DNA from: Balneolia bacterium
GTDB taxonomy: Bacteria > Bacteroidota > Rhodothermia > Balneolales > Cyclonatronaceae
DNA length: 25,910 nt
Direction of reading: 5' to 3'
Assembly (NCBI GenBank): GCA_003566395.1
Contig: PXDL01000197.1
Location: forward strand, 1-25,910
The notes under the pieces are model-generated. The model did not search any database and had not been told where the DNA came from. It worked only from the letters and a program-made list of their open reading frames with translations. The translations under genes were made by a program, and so were the position numbers. Of this stretch, positions 8,309-15,809 are shown piece by piece (position 1 is the first letter of the stretch; each line of letters opens with the position of its first letter).

Positions 8309-9487
8309 TTATTTTTGATGGTCTAATTTCATTACAAAACCAACAAAAAGTTTAATTCCACTTACAAGCAGTTCATCGGGGTAATCGTATGCCTTGTGAT
8401 GCAATTGGGGATGTTTTTTTCCTGCACCAAGCCCGAACAACAGCACTCTTGAGACATCTGAAAAACGGCCGAAATCTTCGCTCCAGGGAAACGGCCGACT
8501 GGGTTGCAAGTCCGGCAGCTCCAGCTTTCCCGCAATTTCGAGCAGCATCCCGGCCAGTTCTTTATCATTTATAGTTGTTTGAAAATATTCAGCTTGAGAA
8601 ATATCTAAATCCAGATCCCAGGCCGAAGCTATACCGGTTCCCTGCTTCTCTGCCAGCGGTATCATGCGCTCGAGCACTTCCGTCTCGGCGGCCCGAAGCG
8701 TTGCCATCACAACACCTTCACCGGGCGTGGTACCGAATGCAACTTCGCCAAGACTCAGGTGTGCATGCACTACGGTAACGAGCGCTAATGTGTGCTCGCC
8801 AAACGAGTTGCCGGCCATCGCCGACAGCGCGTTAATCATTGCGGCCATTGCCAGAGCAGGTGAGTTACCGTCTTCGGGATGAGCCGCATGTGAGGTCGCC
8901 CCCTTTAAATGAAATTTCACCCCTACTGATGCCGACGTGAAGGGACCTTCGCGAACAATTACCTGATGCTTTTCATAGCCCGGAAGATTATGCAGGGCAA
9001 TCATGTAATCCGGTTTAAGCTTCTTGAATATTTTGTCGTCAACCACGCGGACGGCTCCTTCACCGGTTTCCTCGGCAGGCTGAAAAAGCAACATAACGCA
9101 AATTCGTTCAGGAGGGTTTTTGTGAAGCCATTGAGCCAGACCAAGCAAATGGGTCATATGCCCGTCATGGCCGCATTTATGGCCGGTTTCCGGGTCTTCG
9201 GATTTATGATTAATAGAGTCGGGGTCAGGGATAGGCAGCCCGTCAAGCTCGGCTCTGAACATCACCGATTTTCCTTTATTGGCCCGGCCGTAAACGGCAA
9301 TCACGCCGTGTCCTCCTATATTTTTATGTAAGGCATCCGGACGCGTTTCCTCAAGCCATTCGCAAATCTGTGCAGCCGTTCGTTCTTCTTCATTAGAAAT
9401 TTCAGCCAACTGATGCAGTTTTCTTCGCTTATCAGTGCATTCGCTGATAATTCCATCCATAAAACGGTCCAGCTTTTCCAGATCCAT
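8309..9487 (-). CDS. M20 family metallo-amidohydrolase/peptidase
   Basis: A 392-residue cytoplasmic hydrolase of the M20 family, closest in style to subfamily D (hippurate, IAA-amino acid and N-acyl-amino acid amidohydrolases). Visible motifs: MFRAELDGLPI (about 76-86; an RADxDALP-type motif with E in place of the usual D), HKCGHDGH (103-110, with the C and H metal ligands), QPAEETGEGA with the catalytic/metal Glu pair, ALHNLPG with a histidine ligand, and a terminal LHHKAYDYPDE. The central part carries the lid domain (VGVKFHLKGATSHAAHPEDG). There is no signal peptide. It has a candidate promoter of its own and sits between the symporter-racemase operon and susCD. Likely reaction: release of a free amino acid from an N-acyl or short-peptide substrate. 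The specific substrate is unknown. Confidence 0.88.
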   Translation of the reverse strand: MDLEKLDRFMDGIISECTDKRRKLHQLAEISNEEERTAAQICEWLEETRPDALHKNIGGHGVIAVYGRANKGKSVMFRAELDGLPIPDPDSINHKSEDPETGHKCGHDGHMTHLLGLAQWLHKNPPERICVMLLFQPAEETGEGAVRVVDDKIFKKLKPDYMIALHNLPGYEKHQVIVREGPFTSASVGVKFHLKGATSHAAHPEDGNSPALAMAAMINALSAMAGNSFGEHTLALVTVVHAHLSLGEVAFGTTPGEGVVMATLRAAETEVLERMIPLAEKQGTGIASAWDLDLDISQAEYFQTTINDKELAGMLLEIAGKLELPDLQPSRPFPWSEDFGRFSDVSRVLLFGLGAGKKHPQLHHKAYDYPDELLVSGIKLFVGFVMKLDHQK

Positions 9488-9597
9488 ATAATGTCTTTAA
9501 TGTGAGTATTGATTGAAGGAAGCAGATTCACCTAAACCAAGTTGCAATATTTGCATTCAATTATGCAAAGACAAATCCGGGGAGCCACTTTTCCGGG

Positions 9598-9628
9598 CAA
9601 ACCTATTAAAAAGGTGTTGAAGTGCAGA
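9598..9628 (-). promoter_or_regulatory. Candidate Bacteroidota-type promoter for the M20 gene
   Basis: On the minus strand TCTG (9625-9628), close to the -33 TTTG element, is followed after 19 bp by TAGGTTTG (9598-9605), an exact TAnnTTTG -7 element. It lies in the 193-bp gap upstream of the M20 start and would give a leader of about 100 bases. It suggests the M20 gene is a separate unit from the symporter operon. Pattern match only. Confidence 0.4.
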
Positions 9629-9680
9629 AAAGCGTTCTGTTCGAGGCGACGAGGCTGCCGGCCGGAACGAATATACAAAT

Positions 9681-10262
9681 TCAAAGATAAATCGGCCCCA
9701 GCACTATACGCGGATCCGGATGGGTTCTGACGGCGTTTTCAAGTTCGTCCGGTCCGACCACGCCGGGCATATCGGGAGATTCCGGCTCTTTAACAGACAG
9801 TTGAAAATGCAGATGAGGAATCCATCCGCCGTTTTCATCACGTGTGCCCAGCTCACCAATTTTCATTCCGGCTTCAACAGGCATGCCCTGCTCCAGGTTA
9901 TCCAGTGTTTCAAGGCTGAGGTGTCCGTAAAGCGCATACAAAGGTGCGCCGCCGATATCATGGCGGGTAACGACGGTGGGTCCGTAGTCGAGGGCGTTAT
10001 CATTATTTCTGAATCCCCAGATTTCTCCGTCTCCAAAAGCATAGACCGAAGCTCCGGCTTCTCCCCAGATATCTATACCCATGTGTATAAACCGGCGGCC
10101 CTGATATAGCGGAGAGATGTACATATTTCTGCGGTATTCCAGATACCCGCCGGCTCCGCGGAGTTGAGGTGCGTCCACTTCATGATTATAGGCCCTGGTG
10201 AGATCGATAGCCGGCAGCGGAGCCCGGTAGTCCATTACGGGTTTAAAATTCATCTTCTTCAT
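9681..10262 (-). CDS. M23 family peptidase, cytoplasmic type
   Basis: A LytM/M23-fold protein of about 193 residues retaining the zinc-peptidase residues: H60 and D64 in HMGID, H114 in LYGHLS, and H150/H152 in PHLHFQ. No signal peptide or membrane segment is visible, unusual for a family that normally acts on cell-wall peptides. It resembles the M23 domain that, in some bacteria, is fused between an aminoglycoside-phosphotransferase-like kinase and a class III aminotransferase (recalled family knowledge), which points to amino-acid metabolism rather than wall turnover. The start is uncertain. A TTG at 10298 extends the frame into the preceding gene by 11 bp; I prefer ATG 10262 because homologues as I recall them begin near MxFKPVxDY. 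Last gene of the symporter-GNAT-racemase operon. Confidence 0.8.
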   Translation of the reverse strand: MKKMNFKPVMDYRAPLPAIDLTRAYNHEVDAPQLRGAGGYLEYRRNMYISPLYQGRRFIHMGIDIWGEAGASVYAFGDGEIWGFRNNDNALDYGPTVVTRHDIGGAPLYALYGHLSLETLDNLEQGMPVEAGMKIGELGTRDENGGWIPHLHFQLSVKEPESPDMPGVVGPDELENAVRTHPDPRIVLGPIYL

Positions 10263-10287
10263 AAGCAGCGATGACCGGAAAACCGGA

Positions 10288-11358
10288 TTATTCCACAACT
10301 TTCTCTATATAATTCGAATTCATAATACCCAGCGCGCCCATATAGCGCAACCTGAACCGGACCATATCTCCAACCTCGTAATTCGCATCATTGGTACCAA
10401 CATCAACCACAAGCATGTCTGAGCTGGCATCTACAATTTCGATATCATCGTTTACAGGAAACAGAAATTTCGGGTCGATATCGAGGTAACCGATATCCAG
10501 AATAGCGCGGTGGCTTGTTTTGCCGTAAAGGCTTTCGTCGATCTTCATGGTGTTTCCCTGAGGATCCCGCCCGAGTTCGCCACTTGGAATAACCGGCTTT
10601 TCATGAAGTTCGATAATCTGGGAATAGAGCTCCATAACCGAATCTTCCATTCCGTCTATGGTTTTATCGGTAAACAAATCCAGGCCGAAATACAGTGCTT
10701 CACCCACGCGGAAATGATTGACACCCGCAGGTATTTCATCACGAAGCAAAAGCGGAACGGTAACGGATGTTCCCCCGGAAATCCAGGGTATGTTTTTGTT
10801 GAACTTAAGCTCTATAATCTGTTTGTACAGGGTAAGCTGAATGAGTTTATCCGCGTTGGGCATCACGCCGTGAAGACAGTTGAGGTTGGTTCCAAGCCCT
10901 ACCACATCAATATTCGGCAGGTTGAATACCTTCTCATAAAAGTTGATCAGCTCTTCCCGAACAACACCCTCGCGCAGGTCGCCCATTTCAATCATAATGA
11001 TGATTTTATGGCTTTTCTCCTGCTTAACGGCTTCGTCGGAAAGCATTTTTATTGTGCTGATGTCGGAGTCGAAACTAACATCGGCCCACCGGATTATATC
11101 TTCAATAATCTTTTTCGGAGGCGGTTTGATGTAAACCGTTTGAACATCCTCACTTATCTCCTTGGCGGCACGAAGGTTGCTGATTCGGGAGTCATGAACC
11201 TCGTGAACTCCAAGATTGATGACTTCACGAATCATATCTTTATTCCCGCAAAACAGCTTGGTTACCACACCCCACTCTATACTGCGCTTGTCGAATTTTT
11301 CTTTAAGGAAGTCATAATTGTGCTTTAGTTTATCTCGGTAGAGTTTCAGATAGGCCAT
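10288..11358 (-). CDS. COG3457 PLP-dependent amino-acid racemase (ornithine/alanine racemase-like)
   Basis: A 356-residue fold-type III PLP enzyme, strongly like clostridial ornithine racemase and the alanine/ornithine racemase family. The N-terminal TIM-barrel starts LKLYRDKLKHNYDFLKE. The PLP lysine is K34 in VVTKLFCG. Further family blocks are ADVSFDSDISTI, MIEMGDLREGV, VGLGTNLNC, SGGTSVTVPLL, FRVGEALYFGLDLF, and the C-terminal beta domain (ILDIGYLDID, DASSDMLVVDV). Expected reaction: interconversion of L- and D-forms of a free or modified amino acid in the cytoplasm. The start lies 2 bp after the GNAT stop, and the stop abuts or overlaps the M23 gene, so translation is probably coupled. 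The actual substrate (ornithine, alanine, lysine or an N-acyl amino acid) cannot be told from sequence. Confidence 0.88.
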   Translation of the reverse strand: MAYLKLYRDKLKHNYDFLKEKFDKRSIEWGVVTKLFCGNKDMIREVINLGVHEVHDSRISNLRAAKEISEDVQTVYIKPPPKKIIEDIIRWADVSFDSDISTIKMLSDEAVKQEKSHKIIIMIEMGDLREGVVREELINFYEKVFNLPNIDVVGLGTNLNCLHGVMPNADKLIQLTLYKQIIELKFNKNIPWISGGTSVTVPLLLRDEIPAGVNHFRVGEALYFGLDLFTDKTIDGMEDSVMELYSQIIELHEKPVIPSGELGRDPQGNTMKIDESLYGKTSHRAILDIGYLDIDPKFLFPVNDDIEIVDASSDMLVVDVGTNDANYEVGDMVRFRLRYMGALGIMNSNYIEKVVE

Positions 11359-11360
11359 AT

Positions 11361-11813
11361 TCAGGAGCGTTTAAAACGCATTTCAAGGTATTTATTGGTG
11401 AAGCCGAGTTTTTCATACAGGTGGCGGGCCGGATTATCGGGTTCTACGTGAAGGGCTACGTCGCCGGTGGCACGATCCAAAGCTTGTTTCATCAGTGATT
11501 TGCCTAAACCTTTCCCGCGATAGCCGCCATGAACGGCGATATAGACCAGCAGATTCTCAGGAATATATCCCTTCATGCCCGTCTCATTAATAATGACGGC
11601 ACCGACCACCCGCTTTTTTTCGGGATCCCAGGCACGGACTACAAAGCCGCCGTAACCGGGTTCCGTACTGAGTGCGTATTCGGCGCAACGCATAATATCT
11701 TCTCGCGGGTCGCCAAACTGATCGAGGTGTTCGAATAGAAAATCAACCACGGAGGTCACTTCTTCCTTCCGGGATTCCATTTCACCCGGATTCACTATCG
11801 TAAAGTCAAACAT
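11361..11813 (-). CDS. GNAT family N-acetyltransferase
   Basis: A 150-residue single-domain acetyltransferase. The acetyl-CoA pyrophosphate loop is RGKGLGKSLM, preceded by the beta strand LVYIAVHGGY. Motif B follows with ALHVEPDN-PARHLYEKLGF, the usual late GNAT signature. No membrane or signal sequence. The stop is only 2 bp before the racemase start, and the symporter stop lies 36 bp upstream, so it is operonic. Because the neighbours are a racemase and a symporter, a small-molecule amine such as an amino acid is a plausible acceptor, by analogy with pathways that acetylate a D-amino acid before epimerisation. A protein or ribosomal acceptor (RimI-like) cannot be excluded. Confidence 0.85.
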   Translation of the reverse strand: MFDFTIVNPGEMESRKEEVTSVVDFLFEHLDQFGDPREDIMRCAEYALSTEPGYGGFVVRAWDPEKKRVVGAVIINETGMKGYIPENLLVYIAVHGGYRGKGLGKSLMKQALDRATGDVALHVEPDNPARHLYEKLGFTNKYLEMRFKRS

Positions 11814-11849
11814 AACAGTCTTCTATTAAAGAATTGATAATAAATTAAT

Positions 11850-13322
11850 TTACACATTATCCCGGCCCGGATAACGTAAAGATATACCTATAAATATGAT
11901 TAAAGAGGCGGTAATCCCGAAAATAATCGGGTCCAGGCCGAAAGGCATCTCAAAACTTGGTTCACGGCCGGCAATTCGGTCCATTTCCGGAATCACGGTA
12001 AGTACAAGGGTGATGAGCCCTCCGGTAATCATGGCCCAGAAAGCCCCGATGCTGCTTGCCTTTTTCCAATACAGCCCGCCGATAATCGGAACGAGGAGTC
12101 CGGAAACCATCACCGCATAGGAGTAAAGCATGATATCGAGCACGGTCTCCATAGCGGCGGCGAGCAGCAGCGCTACGACCCCGAGAGCCAGCGTTACAAG
12201 TTGCGACATCCGGATCAGGCGGTCATCATCCATATTAATACCAAACCATTTCCGTATGAGGTCTCCGGTAACGTTACCCGAAGCCGCGACAAGGCAACTA
12301 TCGGCAGTTGACATAATGGCCGAAAAATAGGCCGACATCATTAATCCCATTAAACCGATAGGCAACACGGTTCGCAGAAGCATGGGCAGGCCCTGTTCCT
12401 GATGCAGCCCCTCGGCCGACTCAAAACCCATGTAACCGAACATGCCCTGATCTGCGGCAACGCGGGCAAAAAGCCCGAGAAGCACGCCCATAAACGCCAT
12501 GACCGGCCATTCAAATAATCCGGCCAGATACCAGGCTTTTTTAGCTTCCTTTACATTTCGGCAGGCATAAATTCGCTGATAGAGCGTCATGCCTACGAAC
12601 CAGATCGGGATGATGGTAATTCCCCAGTTGAGCAGCTGCTGCCAGGTAATATTGGTAAGAGTTAGAAACTCGGGAGCCACAGCATCTGCAATAGCTTCAT
12701 ATCCGCCCACGGCATTATAGGAAAGCGGGATACCGATAAAAATGAGTCCGCCCAACAGCAAAATCCACTGAAACGTATCGGTATAGATTACGGCTTTGAT
12801 TCCTCCCATCACCGTATAGACGATAATGATGAAGCCCATAATATAGAGAGCCATATCAATGCTGAGCTCTTCGAACGTGGCGGAAGCAAGAACCGCACCG
12901 GCCAGCATCTGCGAACTGGTAAATCCGAGATATCCGATCGCAGAGATAATTCCGGCTATGACAGCCACCCGGCTGTTAAAAAAGTAGCCGAAGAGATCAG
13001 GCATAGTAAAAAAACGGTGTTCTTCAGAAATGGGCTTCACACGGGGGATCAGAAAAACGGCGGCAAGCCATGCGCCAAGCAAACCGGTGAAAAGCATCCA
13101 TGAACCCGAAAGCCCCATCACAAAGCCAAGTCCGCCCAGCCCGATTGAAAATCCACCGCCCACATCTGTGGCCACAACGGAAAGCCCGACATGGGGATAA
13201 CTCATATTTCGGCCGGCAAGATAGTAGTCTTCGTTGCCGGTATTTTTCCTCATGAAATAATAGCCAACCCCGAGCACGGCGGCCATATACAACACAAAAA
13301 CCGATAAATCTATGGGATGCAT
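11850..13322 (-). CDS. Sodium:solute symporter (SSF family)
   Basis: A 490-residue inner-membrane protein of the solute:sodium symporter family. It shows about 13 hydrophobic segments from residue 5 to 485. SSF landmarks include YYLAGRNMSYPHVGLSV near the N-terminus, GGFSIGLGGLGF, VYTVMGGIKAVIYTDTFQW, and the Na2-site segment YFSAIMSTADSCLVAASGN with M-S-T-A-D-S. Length and topology match the PutP/pantothenate-permease/SGLT-type fold. It is the first gene of the minus-strand unit with GNAT, racemase and M23 peptidase, so its substrate is probably what those enzymes handle; amino acids or related organic acids are reasonable. I found no convincing promoter upstream. Confidence 0.92.
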   Translation of the reverse strand: MHPIDLSVFVLYMAAVLGVGYYFMRKNTGNEDYYLAGRNMSYPHVGLSVVATDVGGGFSIGLGGLGFVMGLSGSWMLFTGLLGAWLAAVFLIPRVKPISEEHRFFTMPDLFGYFFNSRVAVIAGIISAIGYLGFTSSQMLAGAVLASATFEELSIDMALYIMGFIIIVYTVMGGIKAVIYTDTFQWILLLGGLIFIGIPLSYNAVGGYEAIADAVAPEFLTLTNITWQQLLNWGITIIPIWFVGMTLYQRIYACRNVKEAKKAWYLAGLFEWPVMAFMGVLLGLFARVAADQGMFGYMGFESAEGLHQEQGLPMLLRTVLPIGLMGLMMSAYFSAIMSTADSCLVAASGNVTGDLIRKWFGINMDDDRLIRMSQLVTLALGVVALLLAAAMETVLDIMLYSYAVMVSGLLVPIIGGLYWKKASSIGAFWAMITGGLITLVLTVIPEMDRIAGREPSFEMPFGLDPIIFGITASLIIFIGISLRYPGRDNV

Positions 13323-13945
13323 CTGCTTATATCAGCTGTAGTATGAACAGTTGGAGGAAACTCAGCAAGCTGTGCGGGCTCTGTTCAGCTTGTTTGCAGA
13401 TGGAAATGAAATTAAATGATCGTATCGATTGGTATCGGCTGGTAACATGTTTGTTAATCAGATGAAATTGAATTCGTTGCTAATATAAGCATTACAGGGC
13501 ACGAATAATAACGTTGAAGCCAGAAGGCAGGCTCCTACCCGAGGATTCGGAAACTAAAACGGGGAAGGTATAGCCCGAAATTACAATCACTCCGGGAGAC
13601 GCGTAACTGCCGTTTATCAAAAGTTTCGCACAACCTTCTTGAACAGGGGCATCATTATATTTATAAGATGCTCATTTATCCTTCTCGCCCTTTCCGGTTA
13701 CTTAAATTTTTTATGGCCCAATGGTATCCGGCTAAATTCGGCGGGAACTCCACGGCACAATTCAAATAAGTAAAAACTCCGGCTCTCATATACTTCCTGG
13801 CATAGAAACGCTTCCGGCGTTTATAGAATTAATCCGCTTCCCCTGGCAGCATTGATTAGGGAAATGAATCACAAAATCACCTGACCCAATGCTTACACTT
13901 GAAACAGGAAAGGCTCGTAAAAACAATATTTTACGAGCCTTTTAG
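13323..13945. other. Intergenic region, no convincing gene
   Basis: A 623-bp stretch between the symporter start and the tRNA. No ORF has a credible start. On the minus strand a frame without ATG or GTG (13492-13671) encodes a coding-like 59-residue string, discussed as a finding. The right end carries the tRNA terminator hairpin (13911-13940). It must contain the symporter operon promoter, but I could not identify it: there is no TAnnTTTG on the minus strand within 180 bp of the start. A non-coding RNA is possible but nothing recognisable is present. Confidence 0.55.
13911..13940 (-). terminator. Hairpin terminator directly after the tRNA
   Basis: A perfect 12-bp inverted repeat: AGGCTCGTAAAA (13911-13922) and TTTTACGAGCCT (13929-13940) around a six-base loop. 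On the minus strand it begins five bases after the tRNA 3' end. The following sequence is TTCCTG, a poor U-tract, so termination may be less than complete; the hairpin could also function as an RNA 3' stabiliser. Confidence 0.7.
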
Positions 13946-14019
13946 TAGCGTGGGGCGGAATTGAACCGCCGACCTCCGGGTTATGAATCCGACGCTCTAA
14001 CCACCTGAGCTACCACGCC
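13946..14019 (-). tRNA. tRNA with CAU anticodon, probably tRNA-Met (elongator)
   Basis: The minus strand folds as a 74-nt cloverleaf: acceptor GGCGTGG with CCACGCT (first pair G-U), D arm GCTC/GAGC, anticodon loop TTCATAA, variable loop AGGTC, T arm GGCGG/CCGCC with loop TTCAATT, discriminator A. CCA is not encoded. The lack of the initiator-type C1-A72 mismatch and of the GGG/CCC anticodon stem argues against initiator tRNA. A lysidine-modified tRNA-Ile(CAU) is possible but less like this sequence. The innermost anticodon-stem pair is A-C. Confidence 0.93.
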
Positions 14020-14035
14020 GTTTTTTTGAAGACTG

Positions 14036-14043
14036 CAAATATA
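14036..14043 (-). promoter_or_regulatory. TAnnTTTG -7 element of the tRNA promoter
   Basis: TATATTTG on the minus strand is an exact TAnnTTTG element and ends 16 bp before the tRNA 5' end, giving a leader of roughly 10 bases. A T-run (GGTTTTTT) about 14-20 bp upstream stands where TTTG would be, so the -33 element is weak. Confidence 0.5.
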
Positions 14044-14172
14044 GGGATTCACCGCTTAAAAAACCACCTTAATTCCCCGTCTTCTTGCCTCTGAAGTTCA
14101 CTTGAAAAAGCTTTATCTTCAGCCTCTCTAAACTAACAGCACTCCATATAATAAGCAGCTTAATACGTCATT

Positions 14173-15642
14173 ATGGCCAAAAAAATAACGGCAAGGAAAA
14201 CCGATTACTCACAGTGGTATCAGGATATTGTTAAAGAGGCTAATCTGGCCGAACATTCACCTGTGCGGGGGTGCATGGTCGTGAAGCCCACCGGCTATGC
14301 GATTTGGGAAAATATGAGGGATGCGCTCGACCGTATGTTCAAAGAAACCGGGCATCAAAATGCCTACTTCCCGCTCTTTATCCCAAAATCCTTCCTTTCC
14401 CGTGAAGCAAGTCATGTGGAGGGATTTGCTAAGGAGTGCGCGGTCGTTACCCACAGCCGGCTTATCAGCACCGAGAACGGCGTGGATGTAGATCCGGATT
14501 CCCGTTTGGAGGAAGAGCTGATCATCCGCCCTACTTCCGAAACTATCATTTGGGATACCTACAAAAACTGGATTCAATCCTACCGCGATCTGCCCATACT
14601 TGTAAATCAGTGGGCCAATGTAGTGCGATGGGAAATGCGCACCAGGCTTTTTCTGCGCACCATGGAATTTTTATGGCAGGAAGGACACACAGCCCACGCA
14701 ACCCGTGAGGAGGCCGAAGCCGAAACAAAACAGATGCTTGAAGTGTACCGCACCTTTGCTGAAGACTACATGGCTATGCCTGTAATTACGGGCGTAAAAA
14801 CCGCCTCGGAACGCTTTGCAGGCGCTGTCGATACCTATTGTATCGAAGCCCTGATGCAGGACGGAAAAGCCCTTCAGGCCGGCACATCTCATTTTCTGGG
14901 GCAAAATTTCGCCAAAGCCTTCGATTGTACGTTCCAGGACAAAGACGGACAGGTAAAACACGTATGGGCCACAAGCTGGGGCGTTTCCACACGGCTTATC
15001 GGCGGGCTGATCATGACCCACTCCGATGACAACGGACTCATCATTCCTCCGCGCATCGCTCCCTGGCAGGTTGTGATTGTACCCATCTACAGAAATGATG
15101 AAGAGCGTGCCGCAGTACTGGAATATTCAAATTCACTGTGCGAGGAACTTCGTGATGCAAGCGTCAGGGTTAAGGTGGACGACCGCGATCAGTACAAGCC
15201 GGGATGGAAGTTTGCCCAGCACGAAGTTGAGGGCATTCCGGTTCGCCTGGCCGTCGGGCCGCGGGACGTAAAAAACGCAAAAGCCGAATTTGTCCGGCGT
15301 GATACCGGTGAGAAACAGCTCATCAGCCGTGACGGCATCTCAACTTTTGTGAAAAATCAGCTCATCGGCATGCAGCATGAACTTCTTGAAGCCGCCAAAG
15401 AGCGAACGAAAAATGAAACCCGGGAAGCCGGTAGTTATGAAGAATTCAAAAAAATCCTGAATAAACACGGCGGATTTATTTACGCCCACTGGGACGGCAC
15501 GGCTGAAACCGAAGCCAAAGTAAAGGAAGAGACCAAGGCCACCATCCGCTGTATTCCGCTCCACGGGGAATCCGAACCCGGCAAGTGCATGGTAACCGGC
15601 AAGCCCTCGGAGCGCAAAGTGCTTTTTGCCAGAGCCTACTAA
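14173..15642 (+). CDS. proS: Prolyl-tRNA synthetase, type 3 (archaeal/eukaryote-like)
   Basis: A 489-residue class II aminoacyl-tRNA synthetase that charges tRNA-Pro. It begins near the catalytic core (TDYSQWYQDIVKEANLAEHSPVRGCMVV). Motif 1 lies around GYAIWENMRDALDRMF, motif 2 at RWEMRTR...FLWQEGHTAH, and motif 3 at GLIMTHSDDNGLIIPPRIAP. The anticodon-binding domain follows (VVIVPIYR, DDRDQYKPGWKFAQHE, GIPVRLAVGPRD). The C-terminal extension and terminal tyrosine (FARAY) are typical of the type 3 form. It lacks the long insertion editing domain of the bacterial type 1 enzyme. It begins 153 bp from the divergent tRNA gene and ends in a strong terminator. No Shine-Dalgarno is evident. Confidence 0.96.
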   Translation: MAKKITARKTDYSQWYQDIVKEANLAEHSPVRGCMVVKPTGYAIWENMRDALDRMFKETGHQNAYFPLFIPKSFLSREASHVEGFAKECAVVTHSRLISTENGVDVDPDSRLEEELIIRPTSETIIWDTYKNWIQSYRDLPILVNQWANVVRWEMRTRLFLRTMEFLWQEGHTAHATREEAEAETKQMLEVYRTFAEDYMAMPVITGVKTASERFAGAVDTYCIEALMQDGKALQAGTSHFLGQNFAKAFDCTFQDKDGQVKHVWATSWGVSTRLIGGLIMTHSDDNGLIIPPRIAPWQVVIVPIYRNDEERAAVLEYSNSLCEELRDASVRVKVDDRDQYKPGWKFAQHEVEGIPVRLAVGPRDVKNAKAEFVRRDTGEKQLISRDGISTFVKNQLIGMQHELLEAAKERTKNETREAGSYEEFKKILNKHGGFIYAHWDGTAETEAKVKEETKATIRCIPLHGESEPGKCMVTGKPSERKVLFARAY

Positions 15643-15671
15643 AACGCCCCGGTATTCACATCATAAGTTTA

Positions 15672-15710
15672 AAAAAGCAGCCGGGATATATTACTTTCCG
15701 GCTGCTTTTT
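15672..15710 (+). terminator. Rho-independent terminator after proS
   Basis: A 13-bp perfect inverted repeat, AAAAAGCAGCCGG (15672-15684) and CCGGCTGCTTTTT (15698-15710), with a 13-base loop and a T-run as part of the right arm. It begins 29 bp after the proS stop. The A-run on the left arm would let it work in both directions, but there is no real gene on the minus strand here. Confidence 0.88.
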
Positions 15711-15809
15711 CAGGGTGATGTCGGCTTGACGACAAAAGACCGTTTTGTTCAGTCTTATCCATAGGTATATATAGCAAAAGCCGCCCTGAACTTCACAATT
15801 GCTTATTTT

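Noticed and set aside
10510..11328. 272-residue plus-strand ORF opposite the racemase
   Set aside because: The minus strand encodes clear racemase motifs; the antisense frame shows no recognisable domain and lies entirely within the gene.
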